Origin: Hyphomicrobiales bacterium | GTDB lineage: Bacteria; Pseudomonadota; Alphaproteobacteria; Rhizobiales; Xanthobacteraceae | Assembly (NCBI GenBank): GCA_009377755.1 | Contig: WHTM01000004.1 | Location: 62,001 to 126,000 of the forward strand | Direction: 5' to 3' | DNA: 64,000 nt | In this document: positions 9,558 to 17,987 of the stretch, one piece after another | Layout of the letters: every line of letters starts with the position of its first letter | How positions within the stretch are numbered: the stretch's first letter is position 1 | Translations under genes and position numbers: made by a program | Notes under the pieces: model-generated | The model's database searches: none | Seen by the model: the letters and a program-made list of their open reading frames with translations, nothing else | Told to the model about the DNA's origin: nothing

Positions 9558-10003
9558 CCGCATTCTTCCCCTCTCCCCGCTTGGCGGGGAGAGGGTGGCG
9601 ACCCCCTCCCTCCCCCGCTTGCGGGGGAGGGAAGGGAGGGGGCGCCGGGTGAGGGGCAACGGGACTGCGCTGCATCCAGGATCACAGATACAACGCCTTC
9701 GCGATTGCTCAGCACGTCGTTGTTCCAGAGCCGAAGCACTCGATAACCTTCCGCTTGCAGGAACGCCTCGCGCTTAGCATCGCGTGGATTCTCTACGTGC
9801 TGGCCGCCGTCGATCTCGACGATCAGCATCTTCTCACGGCAGACGAAGTCAACGACATATGGACCGATTCCTTCCTGCCGCACGAACTTGAACCCGCCGA
9901 GCCGACGGTCCCGGACGGCAAACCAGATCACCCGCTCCGCGTCCGTTTGTTGGCGCCGGAGCCTGCGTTCCTTCGCAACGATCTCGCGATCGGGACCACG
10001 CAT
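9554..10003 (-). CDS. DUF559 domain protein (VSR-like/PD-(D/E)XK endonuclease fold)
   Basis: The core of about 105 residues from ATG 10003 matches DUF559, a restriction-endonuclease-like domain related to very-short-patch repair nucleases. The matching segments are TDAERVIWFAVRDRRLGG, FVRQEGIGPYVVDFVC and VEIDGGQH, which include the D...ExD catalytic-type residues, followed by RVLRLWNNDVL. The last 40 or so residues are proline- and glycine-rich and are encoded by an intergenic repeat. The true protein may be longer than its functional domain. The stop overlaps the start of the glutamine-synthetase-like gene (ATGA). Its substrate is unknown. Association with repeats on both sides is discussed as a finding. 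Confidence 0.85.
   Translation of the reverse strand: MRGPDREIVAKERRLRRQQTDAERVIWFAVRDRRLGGFKFVRQEGIGPYVVDFVCREKMLIVEIDGGQHVENPRDAKREAFLQAEGYRVLRLWNNDVLSNREGVVSVILDAAQSRCPSPGAPSLPSPASGGGRGSPPSPRQAGRGEECG
9568..9665. repeat. Left copy of a GC-rich palindromic repeat next to the DUF559 gene
   Basis: It contains two short hairpins (ctctccccgc...gggagag and ctcccccgcttgcgggggag) and ends in gggtgagggg. An inverted relative lies at 10011-10085, on the other side of the DUF559 core. The DUF559 frame reads through it, which probably accounts for that protein's low-complexity C-terminus. Confidence 0.8.
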
Positions 10004-10010
10004 TGCATTG

Positions 10011-10085
10011 CCCCTCACCCGCCCTCGCTTCGCTCGGGCACCCTCTCCCGTTCCACGGGGAGAGGGAAGTTCCACGGGGAGAGGG
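10011..10085. repeat. Right, inverted copy of the GC-rich repeat beside DUF559
   Basis: It reads cccctcaccc...gggcaccctctccc and then two adjacent copies of a short ttccacggggagaggga unit. Its reverse complement matches the layout of the repeat at 9568-9665 (ctctcccc hairpin, agagggt, then gggtgagggg), so the two flank the DUF559 core in inverted orientation. Confidence 0.8.
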
Positions 10086-10091
10086 AACGCC

Positions 10092-11840
10092 TCAGTTCAC
10101 CGTGACGGTCCGATAGCCGTTGACCTTGAAATTGGCGAGGGGAAAGTTCTCAGGCGACACCACTCTCTTCGTTGTAGGATCGATTTTCACCTGTTGTCCG
10201 GTCCAGGGGTCGTGCGCGAGGATCGCGGTGGGGTTACCGTTGTCATCCTCGGTGTACAGCGTTCCCAGCATCCAATGCGTGACGTTGGTGCCGTCGCTCG
10301 TGTACCTGCCGCGCAGGATGACGACCTGTTCCCTCATATTCATGGCGCCGACGACATTCGTGACGTCAAGCGGCGTGTTGCCTGCAATCGCCGTAAACGG
10401 GCCCAAGGTCGCGTAATTCTTGACCGGACCCTTCCAGGTCGTGGACTGGGTGGCGTCGTCCCAGAAGTACCTGTCGATCGCCACGTTCGTAAGCTGGTTG
10501 ACGTTCTGCGCGATGCCGATGGCGCGCGCGATCATGGTATAGACGGTGGCGAGCACCGCCAGATCGGCATTCTCCGGTGGGGTCAAGTATTGCGAGCCGT
10601 CCAGCTGACTGATCGGCAGGAAGACGAAGACCTTGTCAATGGAGACGGTGCTTGGCCGCACCAGCGTGGCGAGAGGCGAAGCAAAGTCGATCTGGGGCGC
10701 CAGTAGGAACGGATAGCTGAGCGTCTTCGTGATCCCCCAGGCATTGCCGAAGCCGGCCGGCAGATCGGCGCGCAGTTGTGTGGTCGTGAGTCCGACTCCG
10801 CCGCTGCTCGTCACCTGGTCGGTGGTGTCCGTGTCCCAGTACGAGTTGGTGATGACGGCGCCCCCGAACGCATTGCCGGTCAGGCCGCCCCTGGTCGCGC
10901 CGCCGCTGACGGGCCCGACTGCATAGGTCTGGGTGAGAGTCCCCGACGCGTTCCACTGGCCGACCAGTCCCCCGACGATGCCGGTCGCGCCGCCGCTGAC
11001 GGGCCCGGCGGCATAGGATCGCGAGAGCGCCGCGGAGCTCTCGCCGTATGCAATCAATCCTCCCGCCCGACTGTCCCCACCGTCCGCGGCGGCCACAGGG
11101 CCGGTGGCAAAGGCGAGCGTCACCGTGCCGCTGGATGACCGACCCACCAGCCCGCCTGCCATGCAGTTGTTTCCTGTGCAGCGGGTGGCGCCGGTCGCAT
11201 AGCTTCGCGTGATCGTGGCATGATTGATAACCCCGACGACGCCGCCGACAAAGCGGCTGCCGGTGACGTCGGCGGAGCTCGACGAATTTCTGAGGATCTT
11301 GGTGCCGCTGAAGCTGCCCAACGAACCGACAATGCCGCCGACGTCGCAGGAGTTGCCCAAGCATCTGACCCTTCCGCTCACATGCACATTGACGATCCCG
11401 ATGCTGTTCGTCCCCTCCGCCAAGGCGAAGCCTGCAAGCCCGCCGGCCGCAGTGCTGCTGGCCGTGCCGACCACGGCGACGTTCAGCAGGGTGACGTTGC
11501 GGATCGTGGCGGCGTTCGCAACGCCGAACAGGCCCACGTGTGATTGCCCGCTGCGGATTCTCAGATTGCGGATGACGTGGCCGTTGCCGTTGAACTTGCC
11601 GGTGAACGACGCGAAAATGCTGCCGACGGGTGCAAAGTTCGGCTTGGCGCTGGCGTCAATGTCGTTGGCGAGGCAGTAGTTGCCGGCGAGGTTGTTCCGC
11701 ATCGCCTGGAGCTGGTTGACATTGGTGATGGACGTGCAGACAGCCCGCGGCTGCGCGTTGTCCGCGGCACTCGCGTCCAATGTCCACGGGAGTGCTGCGA
11801 TGACCAGTGCAGCCGTCGGAATGCACGAGATCCGATGCAT
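10092..11840 (-). CDS. Secreted GLUG-repeat protein with a C39-like, cysteine-free C-terminal domain
   Basis: The 582-residue product starts with a signal peptide (to about ASA, residue 27). Next comes a right-handed beta-helix-like region with many GLUG-type repeats such as GGLVGRSSSGTV and GGLVGQWNASGTL, each followed by a SYATG-like strand, to about residue 345. Such repeats occur in secreted adhesin-like proteins. The last 200 residues lack repeats and resemble papain-like C39 domains: QLDGSQY near their start and THWMLGTLYT...LAHDPWTG near the end. No cysteine occurs in that part, so it would not be a cysteine peptidase. ATG 11840 is chosen over GTG 11846. Function in adhesion or cell-surface binding is a guess. 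Confidence 0.75.
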   Translation of the reverse strand: MHRISCIPTAALVIAALPWTLDASAADNAQPRAVCTSITNVNQLQAMRNNLAGNYCLANDIDASAKPNFAPVGSIFASFTGKFNGNGHVIRNLRIRSGQSHVGLFGVANAATIRNVTLLNVAVVGTASSTAAGGLAGFALAEGTNSIGIVNVHVSGRVRCLGNSCDVGGIVGSLGSFSGTKILRNSSSSADVTGSRFVGGVVGVINHATITRSYATGATRCTGNNCMAGGLVGRSSSGTVTLAFATGPVAAADGGDSRAGGLIAYGESSAALSRSYAAGPVSGGATGIVGGLVGQWNASGTLTQTYAVGPVSGGATRGGLTGNAFGGAVITNSYWDTDTTDQVTSSGGVGLTTTQLRADLPAGFGNAWGITKTLSYPFLLAPQIDFASPLATLVRPSTVSIDKVFVFLPISQLDGSQYLTPPENADLAVLATVYTMIARAIGIAQNVNQLTNVAIDRYFWDDATQSTTWKGPVKNYATLGPFTAIAGNTPLDVTNVVGAMNMREQVVILRGRYTSDGTNVTHWMLGTLYTEDDNGNPTAILAHDPWTGQQVKIDPTTKRVVSPENFPLANFKVNGYRTVTVN

Positions 11841-11976
11841 GTCCACCCCCCTGTTGTCCCCGGGAAGATAGCCCCAGAAATCCGCGCCCAGTCCCCTGAC
11901 CAGTTAAATCTAGTCCGGTTGGCCGTCCGCGGCAATCAGCCGTCCGCTGGCAGCCGTCCGCTGGCCGTTCCTCGTT

Positions 11977-12516
11977 TCACTTGCTCACCCATTGCAGCGC
12001 GATGAACAGCACGGCGCCGGCGGTGAGCAGCGCGAACGGATGCAGCTTCGGCCGCCACACCAGCAGGCCGGCGACACCCGCCGCCGTGACCCACGACAGC
12101 GGTCCTCCCGCCCCGATCCGGAGAATCGCGAGCACGCCGGCGAACAGCAGTCCCGCGCCGATCGGCGCCAGGCCCTGCTCGAACGCTTCGTGCCACGGCT
12201 TGCCGCGGTAGCGGTTCCACACCCGCGCGACGGCGTAGCAGACCAGCGTCGCCGGCAGGAACAATGCCAGCGTCGCCACCAGCGCGCCGGGGAGGCCGGC
12301 GACCTTCCAGCCGATCAGCGTCGCCAGCATGGTGCCCGGCCCCGGCGTCACCCGCGCAATGGCGAACAGGTCGATGAACTCCTGGCCGGTGAGCCAGTGG
12401 TGCACGTCGACGGTCTGATGCTGCAGCGGCGCGTAGACACTTGCGGCCCCGCCGATCGAGGCGATCGACAGCGGCGCCAGGATGGCGACCAGCGCGAGCA
12501 GGTCGCTGTCACGCAT
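11977..12516 (-). CDS. chrA: Chromate transporter, C-terminal half-type subunit (short-chain CHR family)
   Basis: This 179-residue membrane protein corresponds to one of the two homologous halves of ChrA, a proton-coupled chromate efflux carrier. The family signatures are SIGGAASVYAPL (the FGG-like region), RVTPGPGTMLATLIGW (PGP motif) and LPGALVATLALFLPATL. It overlaps the upstream half gene by 8 bases, the usual arrangement of short-chain CHR pairs whose products work as a heterodimer with opposite topologies. The assignment to the family is firm, but the real substrate (chromate or sulfate) is not. Confidence 0.9.
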   Translation of the reverse strand: MRDSDLLALVAILAPLSIASIGGAASVYAPLQHQTVDVHHWLTGQEFIDLFAIARVTPGPGTMLATLIGWKVAGLPGALVATLALFLPATLVCYAVARVWNRYRGKPWHEAFEQGLAPIGAGLLFAGVLAILRIGAGGPLSWVTAAGVAGLLVWRPKLHPFALLTAGAVLFIALQWVSK

Positions 12517-13090
12517 GGCCGCGCCCCTTCGGGCTTCTCGGCCAGGCAGCGATGATCGAGATCGGCGCCAGCACCGCCACCACCGGCACCAGCGGCCATT
12601 TCAGCACGCCAACCGCCACGAACGTCGCCAGCATCACCGCATAGGCGGCCACCCGCCGCGGCACGCGCCCGGCCAGGGTGAAGCCAAGCCGCAGCAGCAT
12701 GCCGACCGCGACCGCCGCGACGCCGGCGGTGGCGGCGGCAAAGCCAGGCAGCCCGACTAGCCGATGATAGGCGACCGCCGCCAGGATCACCACGACGAAC
12801 GGCCCGGTGAGCATACCGACCAGCGCCACGGCCGCGCCGGGCGGCCCGCGCAGATGCTGGCCGATGTAGACGGCGAGGTTGGCGGAATTCACCCCCGGCA
12901 GGATCTGGCCCAGCGCGAAGCCGGAGATGAACTCATGGTCGGACATCCAGCCGTGCACCTGCACCACCTCGCGGTGCATCCAGGCGCTCACCCCGCCGCC
13001 GAAGCTGAGCAGGCCGAGCACGAAAAACACGCGGTAGAGGGCGAATAGGGAAACAGGCGCGGGGGGCGTGGCGGGCAGCGGCGCGGTCAT
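12509..13090 (-). CDS. chrA: Chromate transporter, N-terminal half-type subunit (short-chain CHR family)
   Basis: The 193-residue product is the partner half of the CHR transporter. It has VFFVLGLLSFGGGVSAWMHRE (FGGG motif), EFISGFALGQILPGVNSANLAVYIG (the LxQxLPG pattern) and LRGPPGAAVALVGMLTGPF, followed by further hydrophobic helices. It is the first gene of the two-gene unit. Its stop codon lies inside the start of the second gene, so translational coupling is likely. Confidence 0.9.
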   Translation of the reverse strand: MTAPLPATPPAPVSLFALYRVFFVLGLLSFGGGVSAWMHREVVQVHGWMSDHEFISGFALGQILPGVNSANLAVYIGQHLRGPPGAAVALVGMLTGPFVVVILAAVAYHRLVGLPGFAAATAGVAAVAVGMLLRLGFTLAGRVPRRVAAYAVMLATFVAVGVLKWPLVPVVAVLAPISIIAAWPRSPKGRGHA

Positions 13091-13142
13091 GTGAACCGCA
13101 TATGGGCGGGTGGATGAGAGATGGTCAACTGTGCGCTTGCCG

Positions 13143-13322
13143 CCATCCTTCGAGACGCGTGCTGTGCACGCTCCTCAGGATGAGGGCTCAGATTGTGGCT
13201 CCTCAGGATGAGGGCTGAGATTGTGGCTTCTCAGGATGAGGGATGAGATTGTGGCTTCTATGATCCGGCGACACTTTCAGACCTCATCCTGAGGAGGCGC
13301 GAAGCGCCGTCTCGAAGGATGG
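13143..13322. repeat. Palindromic repeat carrying a 28-bp sequence three times in tandem
   Basis: The outer arms are catccttcgagacg (about 13144) and its complement cgtctcgaaggatg (about 13308), with inner cctcaggatgagg / cctcatcctgagg arms. Inside, a 28-bp unit is present three times at 13173-13200, 13201-13228 and 13229-13256, with two or three mismatches. A sister element without the triplication is at 53301-53420. The rest of this 320-base gap (13323-13413) shows no gene. Confidence 0.9.
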
Positions 13323-13413
13323 GGCAAGCGCTGTCATTCCAGACGAGCGGCCGCAAGCCGCGAGACCCAGAATCCATACTGGCGGCAGCGGTTAACGACC
13401 CGTGGAGGGTCCG

Positions 13414-14229
13414 CTACCTCCCCGCCAGCCGTTCGGCGAAATAGGCGATGGTCTTGCGGTACACCAGCGCCCGGTTCCACTCGCGCAGCACCTCGAAATT
13501 CCCCGAGCCCTCGTGCCACGGCTGCCCCGCCTTCCAGCCATAGCCCTTGAGATAGTTGGCGGTGGAGGCGAGCACGTCCGGCGCGCTGCGGATCAGGTTG
13601 GGGCGCCCGTCGCCGTCGTAGTCGATGGCAAATTTGACGTAGGACGACGGCAGAAACTGGGTCTGCCCGAGTTCGCCGGCATAGGCGCCGCGCATTTCGC
13701 CAGGCGCCAGATAGCCGCGCTCGATGATCTGAAGCGCGGCCATCAGCTCGCGCTGGAACAATTCGGTGCGGCGGCAGTCGTGCGCCATGGTGGCGAGCAC
13801 GCGCACGGTCGGCAGCTTGCCGGTGTCACCGCCGAAATCGGTCTCCAGCCCCCAGATGGCGACGAGCACCGGCGGCGCCACCCCGAACTGCCGCTCGATG
13901 CGCGCGAACAGCGCCGCGTTGCGCTGGAGCATCTGCGCGCCGCGCTTGAGCCGCCCGGCGGTGACGCGCGTGCGCACATAGTCCTCGAAGCTCTTGCGGA
14001 AAGTGCCACGCTGGCGCCGGTCGAAGGCGAGCACCGCCTGATCGTGCGTGATGCCGGTGAAGGCGGTGCCGATGGTGCGCTGGGAGATGCCCTGCGCCGC
14101 CGCCTCGCGCGAGAAGGCAGCGATGAAGGCCCGGAAATCGCCGCCGCATTGGGCCGCGGAGGCGGAGGCGGGAGGGAGAAGGAGGAAGAGAAGGAGAAAC
14201 AGGAATTCAAAACGGAAATACTTGCGCAT
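13414..14229 (-). CDS. Lytic murein transglycosylase (MltB family)
   Basis: The 271-residue secreted protein cleaves peptidoglycan glycan strands between MurNAc and GlcNAc, forming 1,6-anhydroMurNAc. A signal peptide rich in F and L ends near ASASA (about residue 26). The catalytic glutamate sits in IWGLETDFGG, followed by GAYAGELGQTQFLPSSYVKFAIDYDGDG, a hallmark of the MltB/SltB family, and a final LREWNRALVY. No peptidoglycan-binding domain is attached. ATG 14229 gives a proper signal peptide, so it is preferred over upstream starts. Confidence 0.93.
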   Translation of the reverse strand: MRKYFRFEFLFLLLFLLLPPASASAAQCGGDFRAFIAAFSREAAAQGISQRTIGTAFTGITHDQAVLAFDRRQRGTFRKSFEDYVRTRVTAGRLKRGAQMLQRNAALFARIERQFGVAPPVLVAIWGLETDFGGDTGKLPTVRVLATMAHDCRRTELFQRELMAALQIIERGYLAPGEMRGAYAGELGQTQFLPSSYVKFAIDYDGDGRPNLIRSAPDVLASTANYLKGYGWKAGQPWHEGSGNFEVLREWNRALVYRKTIAYFAERLAGR

Positions 14230-14425
14230 GTTGCAGCACCCATGACCCCGCCCGAGTGAATTGATGGCATGGGAAGGCGAACGGCTCAAGCGGGACCGCA
14301 GACTACGGGCACGTGCAGTGTGGAAAGAGCCGGTGGCATTTGGGAGGCGAGCTGGTGCGGCAGACGCGCTTCCCCTCCCCCTTTATGTCATCGACCAGCC
14401 CGGCGAGGCGCCGCACTCATCCGCT

Positions 14426-16735
14426 TCATTCATACAAATACTGCTGAAATCCGATGAACGTGTCGCGAATGACGGGCACGCCACCAAGCTGAACAGCGGC
14501 ATCGCTCACCGTATGATACTTGAGTTCCAAGAGGTTTCCGAGCTTGTCCTGGTCAAGCTCCCCGACGCCCTGACTGACATACTGAGCAAGGACGAAATCG
14601 AGGAAAGCCTGTAGCTTCGGATCATAGCGGGTGAAGATGTCGCCTTTCCGCGCTTCAACGCGCTCCGTCCGGGTAATCGGCGCCAGCGCGAAGGCGATAT
14701 AGGCCAGCACGTCGAACAGGTCGCTTTTTTCCGCGTTGATCATGCGGCTGATCTCGGCAAGCTGCTCGCCGGCAAAGCCCTTTTCGGCAAGGCCCTGAAG
14801 CAAGGCCTTGCGCGTATCCGGCCGGCTCCAGAGTTTCCGCAGTTCGTCCTCGTCCTTGAAGAATTGCGGCAATTCGCCGAACAGCTTTTCGATGAACTGA
14901 TTGGCCGAAATCGGCCTGCCGCTCGGGTCCCAGAACGTCGTCGCCATCATGCTCTGGATCTGGCGTTCCTTGCCGTCGGCCAGCCTGATCCTGATCTGTC
15001 TCGGCCGCTCTCTCGGCTCTTCGGCCTCGTAGTCCGCCCCTTCTTCTTCACAATGCACCTCCTTCGGCGGCTTCGGCTTTGCGACCACCAGCTCCATCGG
15101 CTCGCCATCCCATTCGGGATCGTTGAAGTGCTCGTAGGCCCTCACGAAGTCGTAGATGGTGAAATAGTCCTTGCCGTCGAACAGCCGCGTGCCGCGCCCG
15201 ATGATCTGCTTGAACTCGATCATGGTGCCGATCGGCCGCATCAGCACGATGTTGCGCACATTGCGGGCATCCACGCCGGTCGAGAGCTTCTGCGAGGTGG
15301 TCAGGATCGTGGGAATCGTCTTCTCGTTGTCCTGGAACGTCCGCAGAAACTGGTCGCCCAGCGCGCCGTCCTCCGCCGTCACCCGCACGCAGTAGTTCGG
15401 ATCGCCGCTCGTCTTCATCTGATTGACGAGATCGCGCGCGAGCAGCGCATGGGCCTGCGTGGCGCAGAACACCAGCGTCTTCTCACGCTGGTCGATCTCC
15501 TCCATGAACAGCCTGACGCGGTAGCGTTCCCGCTCCTCGATCTCGATGGTGCGGTTGAACTGCGGCTCGCGGTAGCGTTTGCCTTCCTCGATCTCGCCCT
15601 CGATCACCTTGTCGTCCGACGTCTAGAGATAGTCGTCGAGCGTGGTGGCGATCTGCTTGACCTTGAACGGCGTCAGGAAACCGTCGTTGATCCCCTCCTT
15701 GAGCGAATAGGTGTAAACCGGGTCGCCGAAATAGGCGTAGGTGTCGACGTTGTCGCGGCGCTTCGGCGTGGCCGTCAGGCCAAGCTGAACGGCCGGCGCG
15801 AAATAGTTGAGAATGTCGCGCCAGTTGCTCTCGTCGTTGGCACCGCCGCGATGGCACTCGTCGATCACGATGAAGTCGAAGAAATCGGGTGAGTACTCTC
15901 CGAAATAGGGCTGCGGATTGCCGTCCTTGTCCGTGCCGCTCATGAAGGTCTGGAAGATCGTAAAGAATACGCTGGCGTTCTTCGGCACGCGGCCCTTCTT
16001 GCGGATTTCGTCAGGCTTGATGCGCGCCAGCGCGTCCTCGGCGAACGCCGAGAAGGCGTTGTAAGCCTGGTCGGCCAGGATGTTGCGGTCCGCGAGAAAC
16101 AGGATGCGTGGCCTCCTCGTCGGCTCGCGCGACAGGTTCCAGCGGCTCTGGAACAGCGCCCAGGCGATCTGGAACGCGATCGCGGTCTTGCCGGTGCCGG
16201 TGGCGAGCGTCAGCAGAATTCGCTGCTTGCCGGCGGCGATCGCCTCCAATGCATTCTCGATGGCGTTGTGCTGGTAGTAGCGCGTCTGCCAGGTGCCGCC
16301 GCGCTCCTCGAACGGCACGGCGGCGAAGCGGTCGCGCCACTCGTTCGGCGTCTTGAACACCTCGGCCCAAAGCTCGTCCGGCGTGGGGTAGCGCTCGACT
16401 GGCCCTTCCTTGCCGGTCTCCATGTCGGCGCGATAGACGCCGACGCCGTTGGTCGAATAGGCAAACCGCGCCTGCAACTTTGCGGCATAGGCTTTGGCCT
16501 GCGCCATGCCCTCAGTCACGCCTTTGTCGCGCGCCTTGGCCTCGATCACCGCCAGCTTGTGATTGCGGAACGTGAGGACATAGTCGGCGATCTCCGCCGT
16601 GCCGCGCCGGCCAGCGCCCTCGATGCGGCCGGGGCAAATGGTCTCACGGCGCACCCGGCTGTCGGCAACGACGCCCCACCCCGCTTCCCGCAGCGCAGGA
16701 TCGATGAGTTCGGCGCGGGTCTCCGCCTCGTTCAT
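14426..16735 (-). pseudogene. hsdR: Type I restriction enzyme R subunit (HsdR) interrupted by an in-frame amber codon
   Basis: HsdR is the DNA-translocating and cleaving subunit of type I restriction systems. From ATG 16735 the frame gives the N-terminal nuclease domain (VIEAKAR motif), the Walker A LATGTGKTAIAF, the DECH box in VIDECHRGG and GLTATPKR. A TAG at 15623-15625 (codon 371) then stops it within DDYL-stop-TSDD. The same frame continues without shift through helicase motifs (LVFCATQ, QIIGRGTRLF) to the normal C-terminus, which would give about 769 residues. Homologues typically have an aromatic residue where the amber stands (from memory). A GTG at 15607 could start a C-terminal fragment. 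The restriction activity is probably lost. Confidence 0.88.
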
Positions 16736-16739
16736 CCGG

Positions 16740-16945
16740 CGATATCCCCACGTGTCCCGCACGCGCTGCAGCACACCCGAAGTCGGGTGTTCCCGACTTC
16801 GGGTATTCGCTTGAGTGTCGCAAGTCGGAAATATCCGACTTGCGAAGTGCTGCTGCGCAGATGCGGGACCCCGGTTCTTCGCGAAAGCTGGACCCCGGGT
16901 CTGCAGCGCACCGTTGCACGCTGCGCTGCGCCCGGGGAACGCCGC
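16740..16945. repeat. Dispersed repeat family A, copy 1 (two nested hairpins)
   Basis: It contains the hairpins gaagtcgggtgttcccgacttc and gcaagtcggaaatatccgacttgc, then a gcgggaccccggtt segment and a final gcgctgcgcccggggaacgc. Related copies are at 37010-37200, 42815-43020 and 51510-51715. It fills the gap between hsdR and the antitoxin genes. Confidence 0.85.
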
Positions 16946-17011
16946 AACGGGTGGTGAATCTTGAAATGTGATATAGATGAACCGCAGGCGCCGGAATCAG
17001 CGGAGCAAGCC

Positions 17012-17158
17012 ATGAAGATCAAGGCCGTCGTGCACGAGGCGGAGGAAGGCGGCTTCTGGGCCGAGGTGCCCGCCATTCTGGAGACGATGGAAGAGCTGCT
17101 GCGCAATCTCCAAGAGGCGATCGAGGGCTGCTTGTCCACCCTCACGCATGCTAACTGA
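17012..17158 (+). pseudogene. HicB-like antitoxin fragment with an internal deletion
   Basis: The 48-residue product begins like HicB-type proteins (MKIKAVVHEAEEGGFWAEVP), continues ETMEELLRNLQEAIEG and stops shortly after. Full HicB proteins have a PGC-x3-GE stretch between these parts. Here AI runs directly into LETMEELL, so roughly 7-9 residues have been lost in frame, and the C-terminal DNA-binding region is missing. No HicA partner follows immediately. It is probably a relic, although the small protein may still be made. Confidence 0.6.
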
Positions 17159-17171
17159 AGGCGATAAGCAA

Positions 17172-17366
17172 ATGACCACCGCTGACACGGTTTACGAACA
17201 GGTAAAGACGCTTCCGGAAGCTCTCGCCCGAGAGGTGCTTGATTTTGTCGTGTTCCTTCGCGAGCGGCGGGATCGCGGAGAGTGGCGCGATCTGATGGCC
17301 GCGCAGGCGGCTTCGCTCGCGCCGGTGTGGGACACCGCAGAGGACAAAGTCTGGGACAATGCCTGA
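17172..17366 (+). CDS. DUF2281-like antitoxin-type small protein (orphan)
   Basis: The 64-residue product (MTTADTVYEQVKTLPEAL, then VLDFVVFLRERRDR and a C-terminal VWDTAEDKVWDNA) resembles DUF2281/VapB-like antitoxins, which usually precede a toxin gene that overlaps their stop codon. Here the overlapping ATG at 17361 opens a frame of only seven codons (MPERTAV), so the toxin seems to have been lost. It starts 13 bases after the HicB-like relic and 28 bases before the next pair. Confidence 0.65.
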   Translation: MTTADTVYEQVKTLPEALAREVLDFVVFLRERRDRGEWRDLMAAQAASLAPVWDTAEDKVWDNA

Positions 17367-17394
17367 GCGCACCGCAGTCTGAAACGGAGCCGAC

Positions 17395-17631
17395 ATGTCG
17401 AAACCGGTCATCTTCACCATTTCCGCAGCCTGGGACGATGAAGCCTCGGTCTGGAGCGGGCATTGCGACGACATTCCCGCCGCCGCCGACGCAGCCACGC
17501 TCGACGAATTGCTGGCGAAGATATCGGCAATGGCACTCGACCTGTTGCCGGACAATCATCCGCACATCGATCCGGCCTCGCTGTTCCTCCAGATCACCGC
17601 GCTGCGCGAAGCCGAGCCGACCGCGGCCTGA
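17395..17631 (+). CDS. HicB-type antitoxin (DUF1902 domain)
   Basis: The 78-residue product (ISAAWDDEASVWSGHCDDIP, then AATLDELLAKISAMALDLL) matches DUF1902, a HicB-like partial RNase H fold. It lies directly before a hicA gene whose ATG follows its stop codon without a gap, the usual antitoxin-toxin layout. The product should bind and neutralise the neighbouring HicA. No separate DNA-binding domain is visible, so autoregulation is uncertain. Confidence 0.85.
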   Translation: MSKPVIFTISAAWDDEASVWSGHCDDIPAAADAATLDELLAKISAMALDLLPDNHPHIDPASLFLQITALREAEPTAA

Positions 17632-17829
17632 ATGGCGCCGCAGTTCGACAAGCCGCTGCGCGACCTCTTGCGTGCCGCCGGCTGTGCGTTTGTCCGGCAG
17701 GGAAAAGGCAGCCACGAGATCTGGCACAGCCCGATCACCAAGCGGAATTTCGCCGTACCGGTCAGCATTCCGAGCCGCCACACCGCCAATGCCATCCTGC
17801 GCCAGGCGGGATTGCCGAAAGCTTTTTGA
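17632..17829 (+). CDS. hicA: HicA-family mRNA interferase toxin
   Basis: The 65-residue product is a dsRBD-like HicA toxin that cleaves mRNA. The catalytic histidine is in GKGSHEIWHSP, followed by the typical basic/hydrophobic ending SRHTANAILRQAGLPKAF. It is immediately downstream of its DUF1902 antitoxin. The pair lies between hsdS and hsdR, on the opposite strand to the restriction genes, which may help to retain the locus (inference). Confidence 0.9.
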   Translation: MAPQFDKPLRDLLRAAGCAFVRQGKGSHEIWHSPITKRNFAVPVSIPSRHTANAILRQAGLPKAF

Positions 17830-17849
17830 TGCCGGACGCCACGTCCGGT

Positions 17850-17945
17850 CACTCGTCATGCCCGCGCTTGTCGCGGGCATCCACGTCTTAACGCCTCGGC
17901 AGCAACGAAGACGTGGATGGCCGGGACAAGCCCGGCCATGACGAC
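17850..17945. repeat. Palindromic intergenic repeat between hicA and hsdS
   Basis: The arms are cgtcatgcccgcgcttg / caagcccggccatgacg, with inner cacgtctt / aagacgtgg. It lies between convergent genes, so it may also terminate transcription. Confidence 0.8.
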
Positions 17946-17987
17946 GCGGCGAGCGTGCATGACATTCGGCGCGAGTCCCGGCTGCGT

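Noticed and set aside
9554-9680. C-terminal 40 residues of the DUF559 protein as a new domain
   Set aside because: They are the translation of a palindromic repeat and differ in composition from the core. They are more likely read-through than a domain.
13173-13256. CRISPR-like array of a 28-bp repeat
   Set aside because: The three units are directly adjacent with no spacers, and they derive from the arm of a known palindrome. No cas gene is present.
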